A stretch of DNA of 64,000 nt from Elephas maximus indicus (taxonomy: Eukaryota; Chordata; Mammalia; Proboscidea; Elephantidae), in assembly GCF_024166365.1 (NCBI RefSeq), contig NC_064821.1, positions 51,735,093 to 51,799,092 on the forward strand, read 5' to 3'. Below, piece after piece: positions 12,576 to 23,940 of the stretch (the first letter of the stretch is position 1; every line of letters begins with the position of its first letter). Made by a program: the position numbers and the translations under genes. The notes under the pieces were generated by a model. That model had not been told where the DNA came from, ran no database searches, and saw only the letters and a program-made list of their open reading frames with translations.

Positions 12576-12669
12576 GTTGAAAATTAATACCACAGAGCTT
12601 GGCACAAAATGAGTGTTCAGTACAAATTAGCAATCATACGTATTATTGTTGTTAATATTATATAAATAT

Positions 12670-12800
12670 ATTGTTGGTGTTTCATGCTGTCGAGTTGATT
12701 CCGACTCATAGCGACCATATAGGACAGAGTAGAACTGCCCTATAGGGTTTCCTAGGCTGTAATCCTTATGGGGGCAACCCACAGACCTTTAGTTTAGCAA
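12670..12800 (-). mobile_element. AfroSINE fragment
   Basis: Antisense 3' part: catgctgtcgagttgattcc, then agcgaccatataggacagag. Its head is lost near 12800. Confidence 0.8.
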
Positions 12801-13999
12801 CTGAATATTTAATGGGGCTCCATCCCATTGCACCAGCAAGACTCCTTATATAACTACGTAATATTTAGTTATTACAGTGAAGTCTGTGAAAGCTGGAACT
12901 CAGCAGGACCGCCTGGCCTTTCCCAGTCTCTCAGGTTTTCCATCTTTGACAGATGCAGTCTTACCACTTTTCTATTATTCTCTATTAGTGGAAAACATTT
13001 GCGTCTTTCCTTCTCTGACTTATACATGTTTCCACCTTATACAGGTTCTGACTTTCACAGGTTTTACTGAATACATAAGTCCCACTAGTCATTTCCATTT
13101 TCTAGTAGAGTGGAAAACATAGACCTCGGCACTCACTGGGAGTCAGGTTTTGAACTCTATTCTTCCTTCCACTCAAGCCTACTACAAGAGAACTCCTCAT
13201 CTATCTCCATGGATTATTCCCTTCCCCCACCATGGCCCGTGGCCCCTCCAGTGCTGCTCCAGGAGCAGGAGGGATGGGGAAGTGAGGGCTCAGGATGGAG
13301 AGAACATTCTATCCACTGCCTTCTTCTGGCTTCCACCAGCCTTGCCCCAGCCAAATGGTGCAGCATTGAAGGTGTCTGTGAGTCCTCTTACCATCTCCTC
13401 TAGCTTGGACCCAAACTCTGCTGAGATCTCTTGGCCTACTTTCCTGACCCTCCACCATAGCCAGTCCTCTGGGCAGCCTGAAGGCCTGGACACACATCCC
13501 TGTGACAGTGTGTGAGCTCGGAAGCCCAACAACACAGCCTTCTCACCACTGGATTACACGCGACAGCACCCTCAGGACAACTGTTTTGCAACATCCATTC
13601 ACAGCCCCACCGCCGGTACACTCTGTTCAGTCATTCCAGCCCATCCTGTGTTCTTGACCCTTGACTTCATGTTCTTCAGGTCCAGAAGGAGGGGGTTGAA
13701 CTGGATATCTCTCATGCCCAGACATGTGCCCATTTCTCTGTCCCCAAGGACCCCATCACACCTGCGGGGTGAGGTGCTGGAATCTGAGCCATCCCACCCA
13801 GCAGTAGTAATTGTGTTCTAGCATGGACATCTCACACATTGTTCTTCCAGATCTGAGACTGCTGGCTTGTGCAAGCTACAATCAGCTTATATTCACAATT
13901 GCGATACTAGCTGCTATGCATGTGGGACTAATGACGTGCCTATACTCCGTTAAGTACCTTACCGTAATCTTCAAAGAGATCATGTAGGGTGGTGTAGAG
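12801..13999. other. Intergenic stretch, no gene seen
   Basis: About 1.2 kb of single-copy-looking DNA. Overlapping frames of 60-121 codons occur on both strands around 13110-13620. Their composition is what unselected GC-moderate DNA gives, and none shows a domain, a start context or splice sites that build a gene. Confidence 0.5.
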
Positions 14000-14350
14000 G
14001 TTTTTCAAAGGTGTTGGTTAAATGGCAGAATTCTTGCCTTCCATGTGGGAGACCTGGGTTTGATTCCCAGCCTGGGTGCCTCATGCACAGCCACCACCCA
14101 TCTGTCAGTGGATGCTCGCTGTGATGTTGAACAGGTTTTAGTGGAGCTTGCAGACTAAGACGGACCAGAAGGAAAGATCTGGTGATCTACTTCCAAAAAT
14201 CAGTCAGTGAAAACCCAACGGGTCACAACAGAACACTGTCTGATCCACAACTAGTCATTGGGATGGCACAGGACGGGGCAGCATTTTCTTCCATTGTGCA
14301 TGGGGTCACCGTGTGTCGGGGCCAAAATGACAGCAGCTAACAACTACAGC
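14000..14350 (+). mobile_element. AfroSINE, long form
   Basis: Sense copy: ggtgttggttaaatggcaga head, gggtttgattcccagcctgg B-box region, gtgcatggggtcaccgtgtg and gacagcagctaacaactaca tail. Confidence 0.85.
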
Positions 14351-14354
14351 GGTT

Positions 14355-14862
14355 TTTTTAGAAAAGTCCATGAATACTTTGATACTCTTCCCTTCAAGAA
14401 TGGAGCCTAATTTTTTTTCCTTTCACTGTGGCCTGGACTTAGTGACTACTTTCTAAGACATAGAACATGGCAGAAGGGATGGTGGGTGACTTCTAAAACT
14501 ACGTCGTAAAAGAATTGCAGTTTCTTCCTTGATCCTTTGGGTCACTCATTCTGAGGAAAGCTAGCTGCGATGTCATGAAGACAATCAAGAAACCTATGGA
14601 GAGGATGTGGCGAGGAACTGAGGCCACCCACCAATAGCCATATAAGTGAGCTATCTTGGAAGCAGACCCACCAGCCCAGGCAACCCTTCAGATGACTGCA
14701 GCCTCTGTTGACATCTCGACCAAACACACAAGAGACCTTGTGCCAGAGCCACAGAACTAAGCCCTTCCCAATTCCTGACCCACAGAAAAGGTGGGATAAT
14801 AAATGTTTACTGTTTTAAGTCATTAGGTTTGGGGTAATTTGTTACACAGCAATAGATAACTA
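14355..14862 (+). mobile_element. MLT1-like ERVL-MaLR LTR (fossil)
   Basis: Similar in layout to the LTR at 11766: tgtggcctggacttagtgac near the start, gggataataaatgtttactg and gttacacagcaatagataac at the end. Old and non-coding. Confidence 0.6.
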
Positions 14863-14965
14863 ATTTACATAGGCACCATTCTCTCTATTTTATAGGTAAG
14901 GAAAGTAAGGCATTCTCATTCATTCATTCAGCAAATATTTTCTGAGTGCCTACTACATGCTAAGT

Positions 14966-15300
14966 GAGGGACTGACAGTTAAATGGTAGAATGCTCACCC
15001 TTCATGCCGGTGAATGGTTTCGATTTCCGGCCAAGGCACTTCATGTGCAGCCACGACTTATCTATCAGTGGACGCTTGTGTGTTGCTGTGATGCTGAACA
15101 AGTTTCAGCAGAGCTTCCAGACTAAGATGGACTAGGAAGAAAGGCCTGGAGATCTACTTTCAAAAATCAGCCATTTGAAAACCCTGTGGATCACAACGAT
15201 CTGATCTGCAGCCAATCATGGAGATGGCACAGGATGGGGGCAACATTTTGCTCTGTTGTGCATGGGGTTGCCATGATTGGGGGGCCAACTTCACAGCAGT
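14966..15300 (+). mobile_element. AfroSINE, long form
   Basis: Sense copy with gagggactgacagttaaatg head, gctgtgatgctgaacaagtt middle and gcatggggttgccatgattg near the tail. Confidence 0.85.
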
Positions 15301-15304
15301 CTGT

Positions 15305-15510
15305 GTCAAATCTCCCTCTGCCCCTCTCTCATAAGGATATACGTGATAGTATTTAGGATCCACCTGGACAACCCAAGATAATCTCCCCGTCTCACGATCC
15401 TTAACTTAGTCACATCTGCAAAGACTCTGTTTTGCTCACATAGTAAGTTTCACAGGTTCCAGGGATTAGGACATGGACTTGGAGACCATCACTTAGCCTT
15501 CCACACTTTC
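15305..15510 (-). mobile_element. MaLR-type LTR fragment, antisense (fossil)
   Basis: The phrases aaatctccctctgcccctct, ctcacgatccttaacttagt and ttccagggattaggacatgg match the reverse complement of MaLR LTRs as I know them. Partial and old. Confidence 0.6.
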
Positions 15511-15744
15511 TCTGCTCCAGCCCACTGGCCTCTTACGATTCCTTTATCAGCCCAGTCATTTCTCTCTGGACCTTTGCTTCGACTCTTCTCTCTACCTGGA
15601 ATGCTCTTCACTGGAATTTTCATATGGCTGACTCCTCCTCATTCTTTCGGTCTCAGCATTAATGGTACCTTCTTGGGGAGAACCTTCCAGTTCACTCTGC
15701 CTACCATGGCCTTCCCCAGGTACCCTCTGTTCTTGGCGTATACC

Positions 15745-15940
15745 AGTTCCTGTTGAGTCAATGCTGACTCATGGCAGCCCCATGTGTGTCAGAGGAGAAC
15801 TGTGCTCCACAGGGTTTTCAGTGGCTGATTTTTCAGAAGTAGATCACCAGGCCTTTCTTCCAAGGCACCTCTGGGTGGACTCAAACTTCCATCCTTTTGG
15901 TTAGCAGCCGAGTACATTAACAACTTGCACCACACAGGAA
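15745..15940 (-). mobile_element. AfroSINE, second subtype
   Basis: Antisense copy: gttgagtcaatgctgactca, then cagccccatgtgtgtcagag and the head end at acttgcaccacac. Confidence 0.8.
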
Positions 15941-16667
15941 AGAAGAAAAGTAGTGGAGAAAGAAAGCCCCTCCGCCCATCTCATTCTCTCTCCTTCTGCC
16001 TGCTTTCCTCTTCTCTCAGGAAGTGTCCCTGCCGTGAGCACCTCCCGCCCCAGGGCTGGGAGCCAGGGGAACATGCTGGTTCTCAGCACTGAGGCCGACA
16101 GGATTGCTGCAAACTCTCTCACGCTAATGGGCTGATAAACCCCCAGCCTACACATTCCCTAAGCCTGGACATCCAAGCCGGGCTCTTGTCCTGACAAGTC
16201 AGGCCTGTCAGCACCATGTCCACACCTGCCCCTAGGCAAGTGAGCAGTGCCTGCCGGCCAGCCCCTCAGCACCTGCCAGCGCCCCTACCCCTATCTGGGC
16301 TTCCTGCTGCCTGTTTACAGCCAAACCCTGGCCACCGTGCCTAGGCCAGGTCACAGTCACCTTGAGGTGACCCCAGGGAGCAGGAATGGGAAGGAGGACA
16401 GTTCACTCAGGACAGGGCGCGGGTTCAACTGACAGAGGTTCACCTGCCCCATGGGCTGCCAGGGCTCCGGCTTCCAGATTCGGCTTCCTCTAGTCTCTCT
16501 GGGTCTGTGTGTGGCAGGTGGGCCTGGGAACCTGCTGGTACCTGGGGGCTCAGGAGCTCAGGCCCTTCCCAAAGCACACAGCCAGATGAGGGGTTCTTGG
16601 TGGTTCTTGATGGGGGGTAGTTTTGACCCCTCCCCCCCACCCCTGGGGCATTGGCAGGGCTGGGCTA
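15941..16667. other. Intergenic stretch, no gene seen
   Basis: GC-moderate single-copy-looking DNA with a C-run near 16628-16642. Frames on both strands are short and show no domain. Confidence 0.5.
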
Positions 16668-17028
16668 CTAACCAAAGGTAGTTCGAATCTACCCAGAGGC
16701 ACATGAAAAGAAAGGCTTGGCAACCGACCTACTTCTGAAAGGTCACAGCCATTGAAAGCCTACGGAGCACAGTTCTACTCTGACACACATGGGGTTGCCA
16801 TGAGTCAGAGTCAATTCGACAGCAACTTCTTGTTGTTAGTTGCCATCAAATTGATTCCAACTCACAGTGACCCCATGTGTGCAAAGTAGAACTGCTCTGT
16901 AAGGTTTTCGAGACTGTGACCTTTTGGAAGCAAATCTCCAGGCCGATCTTCCAAGGCACCTCTGGTGGGTTCAACTTTTTGGCTAGGAGTTAAACGCTTA
17001 ACAGTTTGCACCACCTAGGGACTCCTGA
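16668..17028. mobile_element. Inverted pair of AfroSINEs
   Basis: A sense second-subtype copy (16668-16830, ctactaaccaaaggtagttc to gagtcaattcgacagcaact) is followed within a few bases by an antisense copy (16835-17028, gttgccatcaaattgattcc to ccacctagggactcct). Transcripts across the pair could fold into a long imperfect hairpin. Confidence 0.8.
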
Positions 17029-17180
17029 CAGTAACTGGGTTTTTTTGTTTTTGGAAGCATTACTGGTTGTCACAACAAAGAAGGTGGTGAACATCCTGCA
17101 GTGCTCAGGACAGTCTCCCACAACTAAGAATGATACAGTCCACAGCATCAAGAGTACAAGGCTGAAAAACTCTGAGCTAG
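17029..17180 (+). mobile_element. MER20-type DNA element fragment
   Basis: Sense partial copy: actggttgtcacaacaaaga, aacatcctgcagtgctcagg, acaactaagaatgatacagt. It abuts the AfroSINE pair. Confidence 0.55.
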
Positions 17181-17539
17181 ACAACAGCAGGAGTGGGCAT
17201 GGAAACGGGACCTCAACCCAGAGATGAAAAAGCCAAGTCAAGCACTACCCTGGAGCTCAGTGATGCGCCAGGGCTGGGGAGGACCCACCCCCCCCAGGTA
17301 CCAAATGGCCCTGGGAAGGTCAGACTACATCAGCCTCTCCTCCAGAGTCTAGCCAGGCTCTCCCTTCCCTCAGGTACCAAATGCAGGTATTTCCTGGTCT
17401 TGTAGCCTCTGAGCACACTCATTCTAGGAATGACATAGGAAATAACAGCTGCCATCTCCTGAAAGCCAACTGTGAGCCAGACACCGTGCTGAGGGCTTTT
17501 CTCCCTTGTGGTATTTCTACGAAGCAACTGGAGGAGGAA

Positions 17540-17700
17540 GGGAGGTAGAGATTGTTATCAACCCCATTTACAGATATGGAAAGTGAAGCTCAGAGGTATT
17601 AACTGACTTACCCAAGGTCACGCAGCTACTAAGGGGTGCGCTCAGGGCAGAACCCAAATCTGCCCAACTCCAGAGCTAAGGCTCTGACTGCATTTCTATT
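17540..17700 (+). mobile_element. MIR SINE
   Basis: Typical MIR core: ccccatttacagatatggaa, gtgaagctcagaggtatta, acccaaggtcacgcagctac. Confidence 0.8.
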
Positions 17701-17949
17701 ATTCCTTCTAGGGCAGGAACTCCAGAGTTTAAGAGAACCTTTGAAATAACGGTTTAGTTTCCAGAAGCTTTGTTTGATTGCTGCTCACTGGTGGGAACCT
17801 TCCCTCAATGCCTGAGATAGTGCTGCTCAGTAATCCACTTAGTCAGTAGAAGCAAGCACCATTCAAGGCTGTAAGGCAGGATGTTTTTCACTGTAATGAA
17901 TAATTCATTCGTGCCACATGGTTTTAGGAACTAATAGCTGATTTCTTAG

Positions 17950-18165
17950 AATAGACCTCAGGCTCTACTCAAACCCAAGTTCAAATCCTGGCTCTCCTAC
18001 CCACCAGCTGTGTGATCTTAGATAAATCACTTAGGATCCTCCAGCCTCACTTTTCCCTATCCCTAAAATGGGAATAATAATAGTGTCTCCCTCACGTGGC
18101 TTTTGTGAGGACTAAGTGAAATGATACTTGTAAACTGCTCAGCACAACTCCTGGCACACTGTACC
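17950..18165 (-). mobile_element. MIR SINE
   Basis: Phrases tcaaatcctggctctcctac, caccagctgtgtgatcttag and ccctaaaatgggaataataa are MIR-derived, in the orientation opposite to the copy at 17540. It ends where the next AfroSINE begins. Confidence 0.75.
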
Positions 18166-18167
18166 AG

Positions 18168-18366
18168 TACCAGTCACCGTTGAGTCGATTTCAACTCATG
18201 GCGATCCCATGTGTGTCAGAGTAGAAGTATGCTCCATAGGGTTTTCAGTGGCTGATTTTTGGGAAGTAAATTGCCAGATCTTTCTTCCCAGGCACCTCTG
18301 GGTGGATCCTCCAACCTTTCGGTTAGTAGCCAAGCATGTTAATCGTTTGTACCACCCAGGGACCTG
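18168..18366 (-). mobile_element. AfroSINE, second subtype
   Basis: Antisense copy: cgttgagtcgatttcaactc through ccacccagggacc. It split the 3' end of the MIR, whose tail (ggcatactgtagcccctcag) continues after it. Confidence 0.85.
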
Positions 18367-19282
18367 GCATACTGTAGCCCCTCAGTAATGAGCCTTTATT
18401 ACAGTCATTACTATTATCATGACTACATTTTAAGGTCCCAGGAAGACTGAGGGAGGACAGCTATTATGACTGGCCTTGTCCATTGAATTTCATCTCTGGA
18501 TCCCCCCTGACCTGTTTTTCAGCACCAGAGCTGGGGCCAAGAAGACCTTGGAGATTGAGGATTGGGGAGCTGAACCCCCCCTCGGTCTCTTCTTCATTCG
18601 GCCCCTGGGGAAGTCACACGAGCAGGTCACACGCAGAGCATGAGGTACTGTGAGCAGCTCTGCCACGTTCCTAGAATTCTTCAGCCTGCCCACCAGCCTG
18701 TGTGGGACCAAGAGGAGCCTGAAAATATGCTGAGAGCCCCAGCTACTGTCACTCAGGAAGCAAGCAGCAGGAGAGTCTCTGCCCAGGGCAGGATAACTAG
18801 CAGACACCTGGGTACCCTTGTCCTCCCCTCCCACACCCCAGGCAGGCATCACTAATCAAATCTGGAGCTGCTACCTGCTAAGCAGCGACTCTACCAGAAT
18901 TGGTTACAAGATTCTGTGTCAGCTGTTCCTGGTAGGAGAGCTGGAAAAAACACTCAGAGAAGGTGGAAGGGCACCAAAGGCCAGGCACCTGGAAAGATTC
19001 CCCCACGGGCTCCTGCTTCTGGGAGATAGGCTGTACCCTCCTCCACTCCCCTGAACTTAGACCAGAGAACATGTACCACCTACCATCAGCTCGACACTCT
19101 GGTGGGTAAAGGGAGCCCCATAAATGTCCCTGCCCTCAAGGAATTTGTAGTCTAGAAGGAAAGGTCCATAAGTAAATATGTCTTAGAAGGAATTATTTCA
19201 GAGATAAAGCAAAAGCCAGGTGAAATATAGTTCAACTCAACTGAACACATCTTTTCTGAGTGTTCCATACAAACCTAAGCAT
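18367..19282. other. Intergenic stretch, no gene seen
   Basis: Single-copy-looking DNA. An ancient-repeat phrase (aaatgtccctgccctcaagg) occurs near 19120. Overlapping frames at 18490-19072 on both strands lack any domain. Confidence 0.45.
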
Positions 19283-19372
19283 GCAATGGGGCCACTGGTG
19301 GCTCAGTGGTAGAACTCTCACCCTCCATGCAGAAGACCCAGGTTCAATTCCTAGCCAATGCACCTCACGTGT
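19283..19372 (+). mobile_element. AfroSINE long-form head, truncated
   Basis: Only the tRNA-derived 5' part is present (ccactggtggctcagtggta, caggttcaattcctagccaa). It stops abruptly at gcacctcacgtg and passes into an unrelated segment. Confidence 0.75.
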
Positions 19373-19665
19373 TCCTGAAAGTTCCCTGCTGTGGAAGACA
19401 GGATTATTGGCAGGACTGCGTAAAGCGACATACGTTCAAAGTGGTGTGGTCGGCCGCCATCTTCGAGCAGGGCACTGCTGCCTATTTCCTACTTGACCAA
19501 ACGCCAACTCGCAAGAGATTCGGTTGCTATGGAACACATATGCTGCTCTTGTTTCTTTCTGCCACTACTCACTGAACTGCTTCAAACCGATTTGAAGCTC
19601 TGCTTTATTTTCATCAGCCATGATTAAACCATTTAGAACTCGTTTGGAGGCCTGCCACATACGTA
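19373..19665. other. Unassigned segment with CpG-containing motif
   Basis: This stretch interrupts an AfroSINE and contains several CpGs (ggtcggccgccatcttcgag). It resembles none of the local repeat families. A short minus-strand frame starts at atggctgatgaaaataaag, but 18 residues are not enough to call a gene. Confidence 0.35.
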
Positions 19666-19729
19666 TACACACACCCTCACACACAAAAACATGCATATGT
19701 ATACATAAATGTAACATCCAAACCAAAAA

Positions 19730-19931
19730 AAGCAAACCTGTTTCAGGTGATCCATTCTGACTCATAGCTACCCTACAGGACAGAGTAGAACTGCCCCATG
19801 AGGTTTCCAAGGCTATAATCTTTATGGAGGCAGACTGCCACATCTTTCTCCCATGGAGCGACTGATGGGTTCAAACCACTGACCTTTTGGTTAGCAGCCA
19901 AGTGCTTAACCACTGCACCACCAGGACTCCT
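19730..19931 (-). mobile_element. AfroSINE, short form
   Basis: Antisense copy: ttctgactcatagctaccct through ccaccaggactcc. Confidence 0.85.
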
Positions 19932-20046
19932 TAATGTATACGTACACATATATAAACATACACACATACATACATACATACACCCTTACTCACACACGAA
20001 CACAAAAACACATAAATGTGTGCATGCATAAGCACACACACACAAA
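19932..20046. repeat. Compound microsatellite (TACA/CACA)
   Basis: Imperfect tacatacatacata and cacacacacaaacac runs, broken by single changes. The frames read through it on both strands are low-complexity artefacts. Confidence 0.9.
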
Positions 20047-21236
20047 CACCTGGATTGGAGCCCCAGAGTCAAAAAAGGAAAGACGCTGCCGGGAAGGTCA
20101 GTCAGTGGGTGCCCAGGAATGGGCGGCTCCAACCCCTGGCTTCCATGCTTGGCACAGACAGAAAAGGGTGGAACCAGCTCCAGAATTTTGCAGGCGGGGC
20201 TGGTGCTGGGAGAGGTGCCTATGACCGCCAGCCACTGGGTGATCCTATTGGTCCTGCAGGCTGACCTCATTGCCCAGGCCTGCAGAGGCGCTTCCTGGGG
20301 TCACATTCCGAGCTGAAGAGCCCCTCTCCAAGGGCTTGGATGGCGCCAATGTCTTTTTAGGAACCAAGGGTCTAATTTTAGTGTCCTGGCCCTCGACACC
20401 TTCTCAAAATAGCTCCCTATTTTCCCTCTTGTCCCTGCCCCTTCCTTGGAGAAGGTGAACCCCCACATCCCCGTGACTCAACTTGATGAGCCCAGGCCCG
20501 AGGCCTTGTATGGGTTTCACTGGAGGGATCCATGTCCCTGCCATGTGTCTGTCCATGTGGCCATCCTAGAAGACTTGCCTCAGGAGAGGGCAGCTCGCGG
20601 TGGCCATCATGTTAGGGATCCCACAGCAGCAACATCAGAAAGGCCTCAGAGAGAACTCACGCCCCCTGTACCTGTAGGTCTGCGAGCTCAGGTGTGCCAC
20701 ACACTCATGTGCTCCAAATCCAGACACACATATCCTTGAAATCAAGCCTGCCTACCCTAGCTCCTCCTACAGGAATTATGGGCCGGCTTACCCTGACCAG
20801 GGGAGCCTCAATTTCTCACTCTGCAGGTTCTGTGCAACTCCTTTTCTGAGCACTTCGTAGGGGCCAAACATGGTGCCAAATGTGTCTCGTGCATGATCTC
20901 ATTCACCCTCTCAACCACCCCTTGAGGTAGGTACTATTATTATCCCCAAGGTCACAGAGCTGCCAAGAGGTGGGACTGGGATTTGACCTCAGGAAATTTG
21001 GCGCCCGCACTCCGCTTTGTTTCCATGGTGCTGCCCCCCAAGACCTTCCTGTGACTCTCACAACAGCCATCTGCCCGTTGCCTGTGACACAGCCCCTTCC
21101 ACAGAAGGCTGTACCAGAATCTTCTAGGCTTCCTACTTGGGCAGGCCAGAGGGGTCATCCTGCCTGATGGGATAAAATAGGGTGAGTGTATTTTGCACAT
21201 GGGAAGGACAGGAATTTTGGGGGGCCAAAGGGCGGA
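20047..21236. other. Intergenic stretch with one MIR
   Basis: Single-copy-looking DNA. The part at about 20890-21000 (cattatccccaaggtcacag-like text and gggatttgacctcagg) is MIR. Frames on both strands overlap each other and show no domain. Confidence 0.45.
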
Positions 21237-21655
21237 ATATTATGAATTTGAATTATGTCCCCCAAAACATGTGTTGTAAATCCTAACCCATATATCTATA
21301 AATGTAATCCGTTTGGAAATAGGGTTTTCTTTGTTGTACTGATGAGGTCATATCAGTGTAGGGTGTGTCTTAAACCAATCACTTTAGAGATATAAAAGGG
21401 GATTGGGCACAGAAATTCAAAAGCACAAATAAGGTCAAATCGATGCCATGTGGAGATCACCAAAGAACTGAGAAAGAGAAGCTGAAAGAGACAAGGATTT
21501 CCCCTCAGAGCAGGCAGACAGAGCCTTCCCCTAGAGCCAGCACCCTGAATTCAGACTTCTAGCCTCCTAAACTGTGAGAAAATAAATTTCTGTTCTTTAA
21601 AGCCACCCACTTGTGGTATTTCTGTTACAGCAGCACTAAGAAACTAAGACAGAGT
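21237..21655 (+). mobile_element. ERVL-MaLR solo LTR (fossil)
   Basis: Sense LTR: aattatgtcccccaaaacat at the start, agatataaaaggggattggg as TATA region, gaaaataaatttctgttctt as poly(A) region, ending ctaagaaactaagaca. The same family occurs at 33507, 25829 and 56144. Confidence 0.75.
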
Positions 21656-21862
21656 TCCTAGGTGGCGCAAATGCTTAAGTGCTCGACTACTAACTGAAAG
21701 GTTGGCAGCTGGGGTCCGCTCAGAGGCACTGCGGAAGATAGGTTTGGCAATCTGCTTCTGAACCATCACAGCCTTAAAAACCCTATGGAGCGGTACTACT
21801 CTGCACACATGAGGTCACCATGAGTCCAAACTGACTTGACAGCAACTAACAACGAGAAATGA
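21656..21862 (+). mobile_element. AfroSINE, second subtype
   Basis: Sense copy immediately after the LTR: gttcctaggtggcgcaaatg head, cagcaactaacaacga tail. Confidence 0.85.
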
Positions 21863-22498
21863 AGGCACCTGGTCACACAACAAACTGGTGGTGTATGAGG
21901 ACACCCAGCTCCAAAATTCCAAGATCCAGCCGACATTCCTCAGCCAAGAGGTGGTGGGTCTGAGAAACAGCTGTGTGTCAACCACAGTAAACCAAGAAGG
22001 GGTTTCCAAGAACAGCCAGGGTGGGCATCTTGGCCTGGTCAGGCTTACTCGGCAGCCCTTCCCCAAACAGGTCCATGTATTCAGTTTTCTAATGGGGTCC
22101 CCAGCAGACTGAGAGGTTGGTGGCTGGAAGCTTGGCTCAGCAGGCTGCAGGGACACAGCCCATTAGGACCCATATTCCTGCAGGGAAGTGGACACACAGC
22201 TAGAGAGAAAAGCCAAAGTGGTCCTTTCTGGGCCTCATCCTGCTGCAAGCTGAGAGCCCGAGCCCCATGTTCAGGGCTCCCTAGAAGGGCTGTGGGTGGC
22301 GGGAGCTCTCTCCTGGGCCCTGAGGTCTGGCTCCTCTGATGGGCTCATGCCCTGTGACCAGAGAGTCTGACCACGTGGACCAGCTCATCAGGTGACAAGT
22401 GTGGGGTATCAGGCAGAGATGGGAGGACCTGTGCGCTGAGTCTAATCAGGCTGTCTAGCTCACACCAGCCAGAGAAGAACACCTCAGGGCTCTGGGAA
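21863..22498. other. Intergenic stretch, no gene seen
   Basis: Single-copy-looking DNA. Frames at 21815-22156 (-) and 21888-22112 (+) overlap and lack domains. Confidence 0.5.
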
Positions 22499-22705
22499 AA
22501 CCAGTTGCCATGGATTCAATTCTGACTCATGGCAACCTCATATGTTTCAGAGTAAAATTGTGCTCCACAAGGTATTCATGGATGTGAACTTTTAGAAGTG
22601 GATCACCAGGTCCTTCTTCCGAGGTGCCTCTGGGTGAGTTAAAACAGCCAACCTTTCAGTTAGTAGCCAAGCACTTAACCATTTGCACCACCTGGGGACT
22701 CCCTA
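22499..22705 (-). mobile_element. AfroSINE, second subtype
   Basis: Antisense copy: gttgccatggattcaattct through ccacctggggactcc. Confidence 0.85.
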
Positions 22706-23003
22706 GCTTCTTCAAATCCCCAAACTTACTAGATTTGCTCAAGCAGCCTTTAAATATCATGGCAGGAAAATGCAATTTATTGTCCCAGTGGACAATAGAC
22801 ACTCTTCTGAGAACAGCCAGAAGTGAGCAACTTTCCAAAATGCTGCCCCTCCAGGTTTGTACTCAGTGCCAGAAGGGGGAGCCACACAAAAGAGGGGAGA
22901 TGCTACCCACCCGCAAGGGCACAAAGGAGCCCAAGTGCCTCCCATTGGATGTATCCCCCCCACAGAACAGGAGCAAACTCATGTGCTGCTAAGTCGCATG
23001 CGT

Positions 23004-23940
23004 TGCAGTAAACTACTTAATATGGCCCTTCTAGCCATAGTCTTTGTGACTCTCACACAATGATTGGGTGGGACTATGCAAATAAGGTGCTCGTGGCCCA
23101 CCAACGGGATTGGACAGCCTGTTACTGATGCAAATTAGGTGCATGGAACCCTAACGAGGGGATTGGTCAGTTTTGCCATCCTGCTAGGCTTAAAGGGAGC
23201 CGATCCTAGAAGAGGTGAGAGGCAACCTCACTACTGCCAAGAAGTAAAGCTGGGAGCAGAGCATGTCTGCTGGACCCTGAGTCCCTGCCTGAGAACCTCC
23301 TAGACCCAGGAGACAGACAGCTGTAACACCGGAGAAGGCATGAGACATCAAGAAGTGGCGGCAAGTTTGGGAGAGAAACTGCAGTGGAAGAACCAGAAGA
23401 CTGGCACGAGACAGTGCAGCAGGCTTCCCAGTCCATGGAGCAAGGCGGCTATAGTGGGCACGTGACTCACAAAGGGAGAGAGCCAAGTGCCTTCAGGCAG
23501 GAGGCTTACTGGTGGAGTGGAGTGCCTCCAGGCACTTATTGGTGGAGCTAAAGAGCTTTGTAACACTTGCCTGAGCAGGGCACCAGCCGGACATCAGGCT
23601 GAGGGGCTGAGAGAGAGGCATGCCTGCGAGCACAGTCGAGAAGCTGTCCTGACCAAAGAACTGTATCCTGAGTCTTCCCTGATCCTGAACTGTAACCCAT
23701 TACTTCCTTAATAAACCCCATAGCTGTGAGTATGGTCTGTGAGTTCTGTGTGGCCACTGCAATGAATTATTGGACCCAGCAGAGAAGTAGAGAGTGCCGT
23801 GGGAGGGATGGGCGGGTGTCAGAATTGGTAAAAAGGTTGGAGAGAGGAGGTATGTCTGACCTCCACCTCATAGGAATCAGCTTTGGGCTGCTGCTGTTCT
23901 TGATTCTCCTGCCCCCTTTTGAAGTTTGAGGATGTCGGAT
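23004..23940 (+). mobile_element. LTR-type element, copy 1 (retroviral fossil)
   Basis: A unit of about 940 bp (start near gcagtaaactacttaatatg) recurs in reverse at 27967-28988 with the same two ends. It contains a poly(A)-like aataaaccccatagct part, which suggests an LTR of an endogenous retrovirus. No coding region remains. The family name is not determined. Confidence 0.55.

Noticed and set aside
19934-20316. Tyr/Thr/His-rich frames over the microsatellite
   Set aside because: Direct translation of TACA/CACA repeats.
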